Part shown: positions 8,861 to 14,920 of the stretch, piece by piece
Layout of the letters: each line of letters opens with the position of its first letter
How positions within the stretch are numbered: the first letter of the stretch is position 1
Assembly: GCA_934095965.1 (NCBI GenBank)
Contig: CAKOKR010000001.1
Span: 1-64,000 of the forward strand
From: an uncultured Bacilli bacterium
GTDB taxonomy: Bacteria; Bacillota_I; Bacilli_A; RF39; UBA660
Length of the DNA: 64,000 nt
Direction: 5' to 3'
Translations under genes and position numbers: made by a program
Notes under the pieces: generated by a model
The model's input: only the letters and a program-made list of their open reading frames with translations
Database searches by the model: none
Told to the model about the DNA's origin: nothing

Positions 8861-8999
8861 TTGTATATCAAACATACGTGTGCTATAATAGATGTATCAA
8901 TTCAAAAAAGTTTTGGAATTGATAACTGTATGTTGATTAAGTATTCATATTGAAAAAGGTACAAAACATTTAAAAATTTTGTTATCTTTTGGAGGTAAT
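8861..8999 (+). promoter_or_regulatory. Promoter and structured leader before the 122-residue gene
   Basis: TTGTAT (8861-8866), 17 bases, TATAAT (8884-8889). The leader of about 100 bases contains a hairpin with 9-base arms TATCAATTC (8895-8903) and GAATTGATA (8916-8924), and a second with ACAAAA and TTTTGT near 8961-8985, just ahead of GGAGGT. Confidence 0.55.
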
Positions 9000-9368
9000 A
9001 TGAAAACAGAAATAACAAAATACTTACATCAACATAAATCTACGAATTTCTCTAGTCTTCTGTTTTTATATATTGATAAAAGTGGGCTAAAGGATTCAAT
9101 GATTTACAAAAAAGCTGGCATCGATAGAAAATTATTTTCAAAAATTAGATGCAACGATTATATTCTAAACAAAAAAACTATTATAAGGTTATGCTTTGTT
9201 TTAAAATTATCACTAGATGAAGCAAATAAACTTTTAAATAGTGCAGGATATGCATTAAGTAAAAGTCAAGACTTTGATTTAATCATTCAATATTGTTTAG
9301 AAAAAAAAATATATGACTTGTATATCGTAAATGAAATGCTAGAAACTTTTTTAAAAACTGTTCTTTAA
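9000..9368 (+). CDS. Small helical, probably DNA-binding, protein
   Basis: 122 residues from the ATG that follows GGAGGT; a TTG further upstream is in frame but has no ribosome binding site. The segment DSMIYKKAGIDRKLFSKIRCNDYILNKKTIIRLCFVL reads like a helix-turn-helix of the lambda-repressor type (KAGIDRKLFSKIR as recognition part, then KKTIIRLCFVLKLSLDEANKLLNSAGY). The C-terminal half IIQYCLEKKIYDLYIVNEML is helical and may dimerise. Similar N-terminal domains occur in stand-alone regulators of Firmicutes. The target is unknown. The gene stands alone between two terminators. Confidence 0.6.
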   Translation: MKTEITKYLHQHKSTNFSSLLFLYIDKSGLKDSMIYKKAGIDRKLFSKIRCNDYILNKKTIIRLCFVLKLSLDEANKLLNSAGYALSKSQDFDLIIQYCLEKKIYDLYIVNEMLETFLKTVL

Positions 9369-9382
9369 CAGTATTTTTTTTT
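9357..9382 (+). terminator. Terminator overlapping the stop codon
   Basis: ACTGTT, CTTT loop, AACAGT, then nine T after an A. The 5' arm is coding sequence. Confidence 0.7.
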
Positions 9383-9426
9383 GCAATTTTTCCCTAAGAT
9401 ATGCCAAAAACATGTCGCCAAAATTT

Positions 9427-9470
9427 GTCGCTTTTAAAGCGACCACATTACCCATCTTTTCTAGTATAAT
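9427..9470 (+). promoter_or_regulatory. Promoter with GTCGC palindrome
   Basis: A TATAAT at 9465-9470 has no good -35 box. At the -35 distance the sequence overlaps the end of a palindrome GTCGCTTTTAAAGCGAC (9427-9443), and another GTCGC lies at 9414-9418. This arrangement suggests an operator or activator site. Confidence 0.45.
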
Positions 9471-9495
9471 TGATTTATCGAATGGAGGAAATAAT

Positions 9496-10005
9496 ATGAA
9501 AACAAATATGCAAATGTTAAGAAATTTAATTAGAGAGGAGGAAGAAAATCTAGATTTAATAAGATTTAGTAGTCAAGATTATTTATTTAATAAAGTAAAT
9601 GAAGAATTAAATGGTAAAGTCACAATTCTTGTCGATAACACAGAAAAAATGTTAGAAAAACTAAAGGAGGTAGAAGATTTAACAAATAAAATTAATTACC
9701 TTAAAAGAACTTTGTTCGAAAAAGAAAATGAACTAAGACTAGAAGATGGAAGAACAGTGAAGGAAGCATCAGTAGAAAATAAATACAACTTAAAGTTAAA
9801 GTATTATTATGAAGCTCTTTTACGTAAAGAAAATAAAAAAATAAGAATGACAGATTCTAAAAGTGCATACTTCTTAGAATATAAATTAAACGTTGATAGA
9901 AATGAAATTAAAGAAAAACTAAAGAAAATCAGTGAAGAAATAAGAAATACAACTAATAAAATAATTAGATTAAATGGCGAATTTTTTGAAATAGATTTAC
10001 CATAA
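9496..10005 (+). CDS. DIP1984-like coiled-coil protein
   Basis: 169 residues from the ATG after GGAGGAAATAAT. The C-terminal half follows the pattern of the DIP1984 (septicolysin-like) family: LEDGRTVKEASVENKYNL where the family has a DGRTL..A..ERD.L motif, then a hydrophobic helix, then a conserved stretch (KLNVDRNEIKEKLKKISEEI) and NTTNKIIRLN where the family ends in LD.KIQ.xNW. The final Trp is missing here. The N-terminal half is charged and helical. The family's role is unsettled. Family assignment is by eye and moderately sure. Confidence 0.5.
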   Translation: MKTNMQMLRNLIREEEENLDLIRFSSQDYLFNKVNEELNGKVTILVDNTEKMLEKLKEVEDLTNKINYLKRTLFEKENELRLEDGRTVKEASVENKYNLKLKYYYEALLRKENKKIRMTDSKSAYFLEYKLNVDRNEIKEKLKKISEEIRNTTNKIIRLNGEFFEIDLP

Positions 10006-10186
10006 TGGTACCATAAAGTTATTGAATGGTTTAAATTAAGTAAAACTTAAGCCAGTACTTTATAAAACAGATGATTACGTACTTCAAAATAAGAAGTCTA
10101 ACCACCTCGTTACCTAAAGTTTTATAAAGTAGGTAAGTGCATCTCAACTTGGGATGCACTACCAAATATTAGAAAGGAAGGTTATT
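10005..10186 (+). other. Structured intergenic region, candidate RNA element
   Basis: Perfect palindrome ATGGTACCAT at 10005-10014; TTAAGT/ACTTAA hairpin near 10035-10050; perfect 13-base inverted repeat TACTTTATAAAAC and GTTTTATAAAGTA (about 10055-10067 and 10119-10131) enclosing a small hairpin ACTTC/GAAGT and an unpaired ACCACCTCG; then a hairpin with arms AGTGCATC and GATGCACT (about 10137-10160), extended by GGT/ACC. There is no T run after the last hairpin, so it may be the leader of the next gene. No clear promoter was found. Confidence 0.45.
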
Positions 10187-10492
10187 ATGAATAAATATGT
10201 ATATGAAACAGAAGATAAAATAAAAATGGGATTAGTATTAAATTTAGATAAAGTATACAAGTCTTTAAAAAATTTTAAAGATTGCTATAAAAGAATTTAT
10301 AACAGAATGGATTATCGTAGCACCAAAAAGTATTATTACAAAGGTAAAATATATACGGAAGAGGAGTTGCTTGAAAACAATTTTGAAAAAGATGAAGAAG
10401 GTATATTCGGTTGCATGCCGATATACACAGAAGAAGAAATATTAACAAAAATAAAAGATTATTTATACGAAGTATGGAATTTAATAGAATAG
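10187..10492 (+). CDS. Hypothetical protein, 101 residues
   Basis: The family is not recognised. It is a basic and acidic, aromatic-rich protein (YKRIYNRMDYRSTKKYYYKGK, then IYTEEELLENN) with no membrane segment. The start is set by AAAGGAAGG seven bases upstream; an upstream ATG in frame has no ribosome binding site. It lies 11 bases before the next gene and probably forms an operon with it. The long structured stretch upstream may regulate both. Confidence 0.6.
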   Translation: MNKYVYETEDKIKMGLVLNLDKVYKSLKNFKDCYKRIYNRMDYRSTKKYYYKGKIYTEEELLENNFEKDEEGIFGCMPIYTEEEILTKIKDYLYEVWNLIE

Positions 10493-10503
10493 GAGGTAAA
10501 AAG

Positions 10504-11172
10504 ATGTCACGTAAAAGAGAAATATATAATTTAGAATATTATATAGAGGATGGAGAAACTCTAGAAGAATTAGCAGATAGAATTATCAAGGATATAAAGA
10601 AAAATTTTAAAACAAATAATCAAAAAGAAAAATATCCAACTGAAGAATTAAAAACAATAACAAAAATAACATATTATGATAAATTAAAAGTAGATGCTGA
10701 TGATCTAATTCAAGGATTGGTAGTGGAAGTTAATAATGAACCATTTATTATTTTAGATATAAGCTATGGTTTAAGTATTAGCACATTAGATATGATAACA
10801 AATGAATTAAAAAATAATAAATCAAGAAACTTCACAATTTATGAAATTAATAAAAATGATTTTCAATCTGATATAAAATTTGGAGAAATAAAAAAAGTTC
10901 AACTTTACCGTAAGGCTGAACTAGAAAATAAAATAAACGGAAAAACACTTTGTAAATCTGATATAATTGAATTTACAGATTACAATGACAAGAAATTTTA
11001 CGTTGATTACATTAACAATGATATATATAAAAGAGAAAATCTCTATAAAATAAATAAACATGGTAAAATAATAACAGTATTTGAAAGACATAAATTAAAT
11101 AGTGTAAATATAAAAACATTTGACACACTAACATACAAGTTAACAAAAATAACAAAAAACTTAGAAATATAG
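10504..11172 (+). CDS. Hypothetical protein, 222 residues
   Basis: The family is not recognised. The start follows AGGAGGTAAAAAG. The N-terminus is acidic and helical (NLEYYIEDGETLEELADRII); the middle contains VDADDLIQGLVVEVNNEPFIILDISYGLSIST, an alternating pattern that suggests a beta-rich domain; the C-terminus has more short strands. No signal peptide or membrane segment. It is probably cotranscribed with the 101-residue gene upstream. After the stop there is a 12-base palindrome TTTACATGTAAA (11173-11184). Confidence 0.6.
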   Translation: MSRKREIYNLEYYIEDGETLEELADRIIKDIKKNFKTNNQKEKYPTEELKTITKITYYDKLKVDADDLIQGLVVEVNNEPFIILDISYGLSISTLDMITNELKNNKSRNFTIYEINKNDFQSDIKFGEIKKVQLYRKAELENKINGKTLCKSDIIEFTDYNDKKFYVDYINNDIYKRENLYKINKHGKIITVFERHKLNSVNIKTFDTLTYKLTKITKNLEI

Positions 11173-11310
11173 TTTACATGTAAAGAATAAATGTACAGAA
11201 AAAATAGTAACAATAATCTTTCATAATTAAAACTTTACAAAGAAATGAAAAAAGTAATAGTTCCAAATAATCATTTGTGGTACAATATAGATAAGAAAAG
11301 AGGTAAAAAT

Positions 11311-11667
11311 ATGGAAGTAAATGATTATTTGGTGACTAAAGACAGAGAAGACCTTTTGTCATCACTAAAAAAGGTAAACAGAATAATAATAAACAAGAAA
11401 CTAAGAGAATTAGATTTGGAAAATCTTCAAGAATTAAAAAAGTATATCTTAGAACACTTAAAGGACAGTATCAAAAATATAAAGGATAGATGGTTACTTA
11501 ACGTTCATTTTGAAACACTTTTGACAAATGAAAACAAAACTTTGTCACTTGATCCAAGTGATATTGAAAACTTTATAGTATTTCTTTATGAAGAAGATGG
11601 AGAAATAAAATATTATATGCCAACTGAAGTAAAAGATATAATAAAAAGGTCAATAAAAGTAAAATAG
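11311..11667 (+). CDS. Hypothetical protein, 118 residues
   Basis: The family is not recognised. AAGAGG precedes the chosen ATG by seven bases; an earlier in-frame ATG has no ribosome binding site. The sequence is mostly helical (KDREDLLSSLKKVNRIIINK, ENLQELKKYILEHLKDSI), with a short strand pair IVFLYEEDGEIKYYMP near the end. A TACAAT at 11281-11286 could be its -10 box. It is flanked by other small orphan genes, as expected of an accessory region. Confidence 0.55.
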   Translation: MEVNDYLVTKDREDLLSSLKKVNRIIINKKLRELDLENLQELKKYILEHLKDSIKNIKDRWLLNVHFETLLTNENKTLSLDPSDIENFIVFLYEEDGEIKYYMPTEVKDIIKRSIKVK

Positions 11668-11730
11668 TAATAATTTCTAGTGATTTTTATTTCTTTTAGT
11701 AGTATAATAAAAAGTAGAAATGAGGTAATT

Positions 11731-11889
11731 ATGGAAGAAAAAAATAAATTAGAAACTTGCAGTTGTGAAGAATGCAGTTGTGAAGAATGCAATTGCGAAA
11801 ACTGTGATTGCGAAGAATGCGATTGCGAAGACTGTAAATGTCAAAGTTGTGATTGCGAAGAATGCAACTGTGAAGATTGCGATTGTTAA
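11731..11889 (+). CDS. Cysteine-repeat mini-protein (18 Cys in 52 residues)
   Basis: After MEEKNKLET the whole protein is a five-residue repeat CxCEE/CxCED (one unit is CKCQS): Cys at 10, 12, 15, 17 and so on to 52, always in C-x-C-x-x-C spacing, with acidic residues between. At the DNA level this is a 15-base tandem repeat of about 8.5 units. Such density of CxC and CxxC suggests metal or metal-cluster binding, like a metallothionein, though metallothioneins usually have basic rather than acidic spacers. A TATAAT at 11703-11708 and GAGGTAATT before the ATG support expression. A hairpin and an XRE regulator follow. A second reading frame is open across the repeat but is considered a shadow. 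Confidence 0.65.
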   Translation: MEEKNKLETCSCEECSCEECNCENCDCEECDCEDCKCQSCDCEECNCEDCDC

Positions 11890-11896
11890 ATATGAA

Positions 11897-11928
11897 AGTT
11901 CTGTACTAAAATACGGAACTTTTTTAAT
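11897..11928 (+). terminator. Hairpin with T run between Cys-repeat gene and XRE gene
   Basis: AAGTTC.GTA and TAC.GAACTT arms around ACTAAAA, followed by six T. It can terminate the upstream transcript or attenuate the XRE gene, whose GGAGGT lies right after it. Confidence 0.55.
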
Positions 11929-11937
11929 GGAGGTAAA

Positions 11938-12138
11938 ATGGATAGTAGAACAGGTTATAAACTTAGATTATTAAGAACTAAATATGGATTAACTCAAAAA
12001 GATTTAGCAAACCTTTTAAACAAGAGTATTTCTCAAATATCAAATTATGAACGCGGAAGAAGAAATTTAGGCAAAAATGAAATAGAAAAAATATGTAATC
12101 ATCTTAAAATAAATAGAGAATTTTTTGATAATAATTGA
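11938..12138 (+). CDS. XRE-family helix-turn-helix regulator
   Basis: 66 residues, a bare lambda-repressor-type domain: GYKLRLLRTKYGLTQKDLANLLNKSISQISNYERGRRNLGKNEIEKICNHL split over five helices, with LTQKDLANLL and SISQISNYERG as the HTH. No C-terminal effector domain. TGGAGGT precedes the ATG. Its target could be its own region, including the Cys-repeat gene upstream or the 21-codon gene facing it downstream; this is inference from position. Confidence 0.8.
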   Translation: MDSRTGYKLRLLRTKYGLTQKDLANLLNKSISQISNYERGRRNLGKNEIEKICNHLKINREFFDNN

Positions 12139-12154
12139 AAAAATTAACAGAAAT

Positions 12155-12188
12155 AAATAAAATCAGTCTAGAAAAATCCAGACTGATT
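12155..12188. terminator. Bidirectional terminator
   Basis: Perfect arms AATCAGTCT (12161-12169) and AGACTGATT (12180-12188). On the minus strand it is followed by TTTTATTTATTT and ends the 21-codon gene; on the plus strand it lies after the XRE gene. Confidence 0.65.
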
Positions 12189-12193
12189 AATTA

Positions 12194-12259
12194 TTATCTT
12201 TTTCTATAATCAAAGTATTCCCAGATTACATAAATAAGAAAATTTAAAAAATCTAACAT
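12194..12259 (-). CDS. 21-residue hydrophobic peptide gene
   Basis: On the minus strand AAGGAGGCATT precedes an ATG that opens 21 codons: a hydrophobic, aromatic core (MLDFLNFLIYVIWEYF) and a charged tail (DYRKR). A promoter lies about 30 bases upstream and a terminator starts five bases after the stop, so the whole transcript would be about 130 bases. It could be a small membrane peptide or a type I toxin-like peptide. No antisense RNA was identified. Too short to judge by codon use; the case rests on the matching signals. Confidence 0.5.
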   Translation of the reverse strand: MLDFLNFLIYVIWEYFDYRKR

Positions 12260-12294
12260 AATGCCTCCTTAATTATAGAGACCCTGATTAAATT

Positions 12295-12323
12295 ATTATA
12301 TATGATGTATCAATTTTTGTAAA
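12295..12323 (-). promoter_or_regulatory. Promoter of the 21-residue peptide gene
   Basis: On the minus strand TTTACA, 17 bases, TATAAT: one of the closest matches to the sigma-A consensus in the window. Confidence 0.7.
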
Positions 12324-12380
12324 GATAGCTAGACATAATTATCAAAATATATTATGATATTCATATGAAAGGATGATAAT

Positions 12381-13265
12381 ATGAAAAGTAAAGTATATTT
12401 CATAAAAGAAATAACAAGTGAAAGTTTAATCAAAATTTATGAAAGTTTAAATCAAGAATTAAAAGGAAGAGTTGCAATAAAAATATCAACTGGTGAACCC
12501 GGAGGACATAATTTCTTAAATCCAAATTTAATAAAAGATTTAGTTAACAAATTAAATGGAACAATAGTTGAATGTTGCACAGCATATGCTGGAAAAAGAG
12601 AACATCCATCTGATCACTGGCAAGCAATCAAAGACCATGGTTTTTATGACATTGCTCCTTGCGATATCATGGATGAAGAAAAAGAGATAACTATTCCAAT
12701 TAATGGTGGTAAACACTTAAATGGAATAAATTATGTTGGAAGTCATATTAAAAATTATGATTCCATGCTTATGTTGTCACATTTTAAAGGACATGTAATG
12801 GGTGGCTTTGGTGGAGCTTTAAAAAATATGTCAATCGGAGTATCATCAAGAAATGGAAAAGCTTGGATTCACTCAGCTGGAAAAACAACGGTTCCCGAAG
12901 AATGTTGGAAACTTGAAACAAAACAAGATGATTTTCTTGAAAGTATGGCAGAAGCAGATAAATCAGTAGTAGATTATTTCAAACCAGAAAATATGTTATA
13001 TATTAATGTTGCAAATAATATTTCAATTGATTGTGATTGTGATTCAAATCCGAAAGAACCAGAAATTGCAGATATAGGTATATTTGCATCAATAGATCCA
13101 GTTGCACTAGATAAATGTTGTTATGATACAATAATGAGTCTAATAGAAGTTGGAGCAAATTCGCTAAAAGAAAGAATGCTTGATAGACATGCAATTCACA
13201 CAGTTGAAGAAGCAGAAAAGTTAGGATTAGGAACAACTGACTATGAATTAATAAATATTGATTAG
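12381..13265 (+). CDS. DUF362 domain protein
   Basis: 294 residues matching DUF362: KISTGEPGGHNFLNPNLIKDLV, TAYAGKREHPSDHWQAIKDHGF, SHFKGHVMGGFGGALKNMSIGVSSRNGKAWIHS, and FASIDPVALDKCCYD. Many family members also carry a 2[4Fe-4S] ferredoxin domain; it is absent here, leaving only scattered Cys (CDCDSN, DKCCYD). The biochemical role of the family is not established. The start follows AAAGGATG. The next gene begins 10 bases downstream behind TAGGAGG, so the two form an operon. Confidence 0.85.
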   Translation: MKSKVYFIKEITSESLIKIYESLNQELKGRVAIKISTGEPGGHNFLNPNLIKDLVNKLNGTIVECCTAYAGKREHPSDHWQAIKDHGFYDIAPCDIMDEEKEITIPINGGKHLNGINYVGSHIKNYDSMLMLSHFKGHVMGGFGGALKNMSIGVSSRNGKAWIHSAGKTTVPEECWKLETKQDDFLESMAEADKSVVDYFKPENMLYINVANNISIDCDCDSNPKEPEIADIGIFASIDPVALDKCCYDTIMSLIEVGANSLKERMLDRHAIHTVEEAEKLGLGTTDYELINID

Positions 13266-13275
13266 GAGGCACAAC

Positions 13276-13761
13276 ATGGAAAAACTTGAAGAAATAGTAA
13301 AAATATTAAAAGAAAAAAATAAATATGTTTCAACAATGGAATCTTGTACTGGAGGTGGACTTGTTAATGCAATAACAAACATCCCCGGAGCAAGTGAAAT
13401 TTTAAAATTTAGTGCAGTAACTTATTCAAATGAATTTAAAATTAAAATGGGAGTACCAAAAGAAACCATTGATACTTATTCTGTATATAGTATGGAAACT
13501 GCAATCGATATGTCAAAGAAAATATCTGAATTTACGAATTCAAATTATGGTATTGGTATAACAGGCAAATTAAATAGAGCAGATATTAATAATTTATCTG
13601 GTGATGATAATATGGTATATTTTAGTATTTATAATATGGATACAAATACCAATTATAATGACTATTTAAGAGTTTCAAAATCATCAAGAAAAGAAAATAA
13701 AGACGAAGTAATAACAAAAATTGTTAATAACTTTTATGAAATATTAAAAAAAGAAGATTAA
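13276..13761 (+). CDS. CinA C-terminal domain protein (PncC-like)
   Basis: 161 residues corresponding to the stand-alone CinA C-terminal domain, which deamidates nicotinamide mononucleotide in characterised members. Seen: MESCTGGGLVNAITNIPGASEIL (catalytic Ser region), FSAVTYSNEFKIKMGVPKETI, YSVYSMETAIDMSKK and YGIGITGK. The family's TGIAGPGGG loop after GITG is replaced by KLNRADINNLSGDDN, so substrate handling may differ. TTAGGAGG precedes the chosen ATG. It ends head-to-head against the radical SAM gene on the other strand, with a 4-base overlap. Confidence 0.8.
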   Translation: MEKLEEIVKILKEKNKYVSTMESCTGGGLVNAITNIPGASEILKFSAVTYSNEFKIKMGVPKETIDTYSVYSMETAIDMSKKISEFTNSNYGIGITGKLNRADINNLSGDDNMVYFSIYNMDTNTNYNDYLRVSKSSRKENKDEVITKIVNNFYEILKKED

Positions 13762-14669
13762 AGTAAATCTCCTTGATAGATATTTCTTTTTGCCATTTCT
13801 TGGTCAATTCCATTTAAAACCATAAACTTTTTTATGAGCCATTCTGGTGCCACAAGTTCATTTAGTTCTGGGTCTCCGGTAATTCTCATAACAACGACAT
13901 CAGGATTAAGCAATCTTAATTGATCGCATACAATATCAATGTACTCCTCTCTAGTTAGAATATGAAATTTGTTATTTTCATAATAACTAGCTAACGGAGT
14001 ATTTTTTGCTATATAAAGCATATGAATTTTAATTCCATCTATTTTTAAATCATTAACAAATTTTATTGTATTTATCATATCTTCTTTTGTTTCATATGGA
14101 AGTCCATTAATAATGTGAGCAACTACGAATATATTTCTTTCATGTAGTTTTTCAACAGCTTCTTTAAATATTTCTTTATCATGACCTCGATTTATAAATT
14201 TTAATGTATGATTGTTACTACTTTGAAGTCCAAGCTCTACAATTAGAAAAGTTTTTTTGTTTAATTCATCTAAATAATCCAGCCATTCATCACTTAAACA
14301 ATCAGGTCTAGTAGCAATATCAATTCCAATAACTTTAGGTAAAAGAAGTAATTTATCTATATACATTTTAACTAAATTTTTATCATTATAAGTATTCGTA
14401 CCAGATTGAAAATAAGGAATGTATAAACTATCTGGCCATTTTTGTTCCATAATTTTTCGTCCCTTTTCAAATTGTTCTAAAATATCTAAGGTATTATCAC
14501 TGATACCAGCAATAGACTTATTTGAACAATATATGCATCCACCATTATATTGATTAGGACATGTACTATTTATATCTAAAGGAACTTTAAAAACTTTTTG
14601 ACCAAATTTCTTTTTAAAAAAGTAATTTAAAGTATGATATCTTTTATTGTCTAAAGTGTTTTTAAACAT
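13758..14669 (-). CDS. mnmL: Radical SAM protein of the TIGR01212/YtqA (MnmL) family
   Basis: 303 residues. N-terminal RYHTLNYFFKKKFGQKVFKVPLDINSTCPNQYNGGCIYCSNKSI carries the widely spaced iron-sulfur motif Cx7Cx2C of this family, followed by FQSGTNTYN, GIDIATRPDCLSDEWLDYL, ELGLQSSNNHTLKFINRGH and HIINGLPYETKEDM. In Bacillus the YtqA protein (MnmL) converts the cmnm5 group of wobble uridine to nm5, and YtqB (MnmM) then methylates it; a MnmM homologue lies at 25460-26215. The start at 14669 is chosen because CGAGGTG lies just upstream. The symbol is given by family similarity only. Confidence 0.75.
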   Translation of the reverse strand: MFKNTLDNKRYHTLNYFFKKKFGQKVFKVPLDINSTCPNQYNGGCIYCSNKSIAGISDNTLDILEQFEKGRKIMEQKWPDSLYIPYFQSGTNTYNDKNLVKMYIDKLLLLPKVIGIDIATRPDCLSDEWLDYLDELNKKTFLIVELGLQSSNNHTLKFINRGHDKEIFKEAVEKLHERNIFVVAHIINGLPYETKEDMINTIKFVNDLKIDGIKIHMLYIAKNTPLASYYENNKFHILTREEYIDIVCDQLRLLNPDVVVMRITGDPELNELVAPEWLIKKFMVLNGIDQEMAKRNIYQGDLL

Positions 14670-14719
14670 AGTTTTCACCTCGTATATATATTTTAGCACG
14701 TAAAATTATAAAATAAAAG

Positions 14720-14748
14720 TTGTTATTTTACAAAAAAGTTGCTATAAT
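14720..14748 (+). promoter_or_regulatory. tRNA promoter
   Basis: TTGTTA, 17 bases, TATAAT, ten bases before the tRNA 5' end. Confidence 0.7.
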
Positions 14749-14757
14749 TATATTGTT

Positions 14758-14833
14758 GCTGAAATAGCTCAGTTGGTAGAGCAATGCCCTCGTAACGCAT
14801 AGGTCGTAAGTTCAAGCCTTACTTTCAGCACCA
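14758..14833 (+). tRNA. tRNA-Thr (anticodon CGT)
   Basis: Full cloverleaf: acceptor GCTGAAA/TTTCAGC, discriminator A and encoded CCA; D arm GCTCAGTTGGTAGAGC; anticodon loop CTCGTAA; T arm GTAAG-TTCAAGC-CTTAC. Reading ACG codons. The pair at position 31-39, next to the anticodon loop, is C-C instead of a Watson-Crick pair. Confidence 0.9.
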
Positions 14834-14844
14834 TTAAGAAATCT

Positions 14845-14869
14845 AATCTCACAACGTGGGATTTTTTTT
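14845..14869 (+). terminator. Terminator after tRNA-Thr
   Basis: AATCTCAC, AAC loop, GTGGGATT, followed by T residues. Confidence 0.8.
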
Positions 14870-14870
14870 G

Positions 14871-14899
14871 TTGAAAAATATGTCGACAAATGTTAAAAT
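14871..14899 (+). promoter_or_regulatory. Promoter of the YHYH-domain surface protein
   Basis: TTGAAA, 17 bases, TAAAAT. It begins right after the tRNA terminator. Confidence 0.6.
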
Positions 14900-14920
14900 T
14901 AAAACAAGGAAGTGAAGTTA

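Noticed and set aside
11895..11925. T-box or other classic riboswitch before the XRE gene
   Set aside because: Only a simple hairpin with T run; no specifier or conserved T-box sequence.
11765..11974. Second open frame across the cysteine repeat
   Set aside because: It is a shadow created by the 15-base repeat and overlaps the XRE gene start without its own ribosome binding site.
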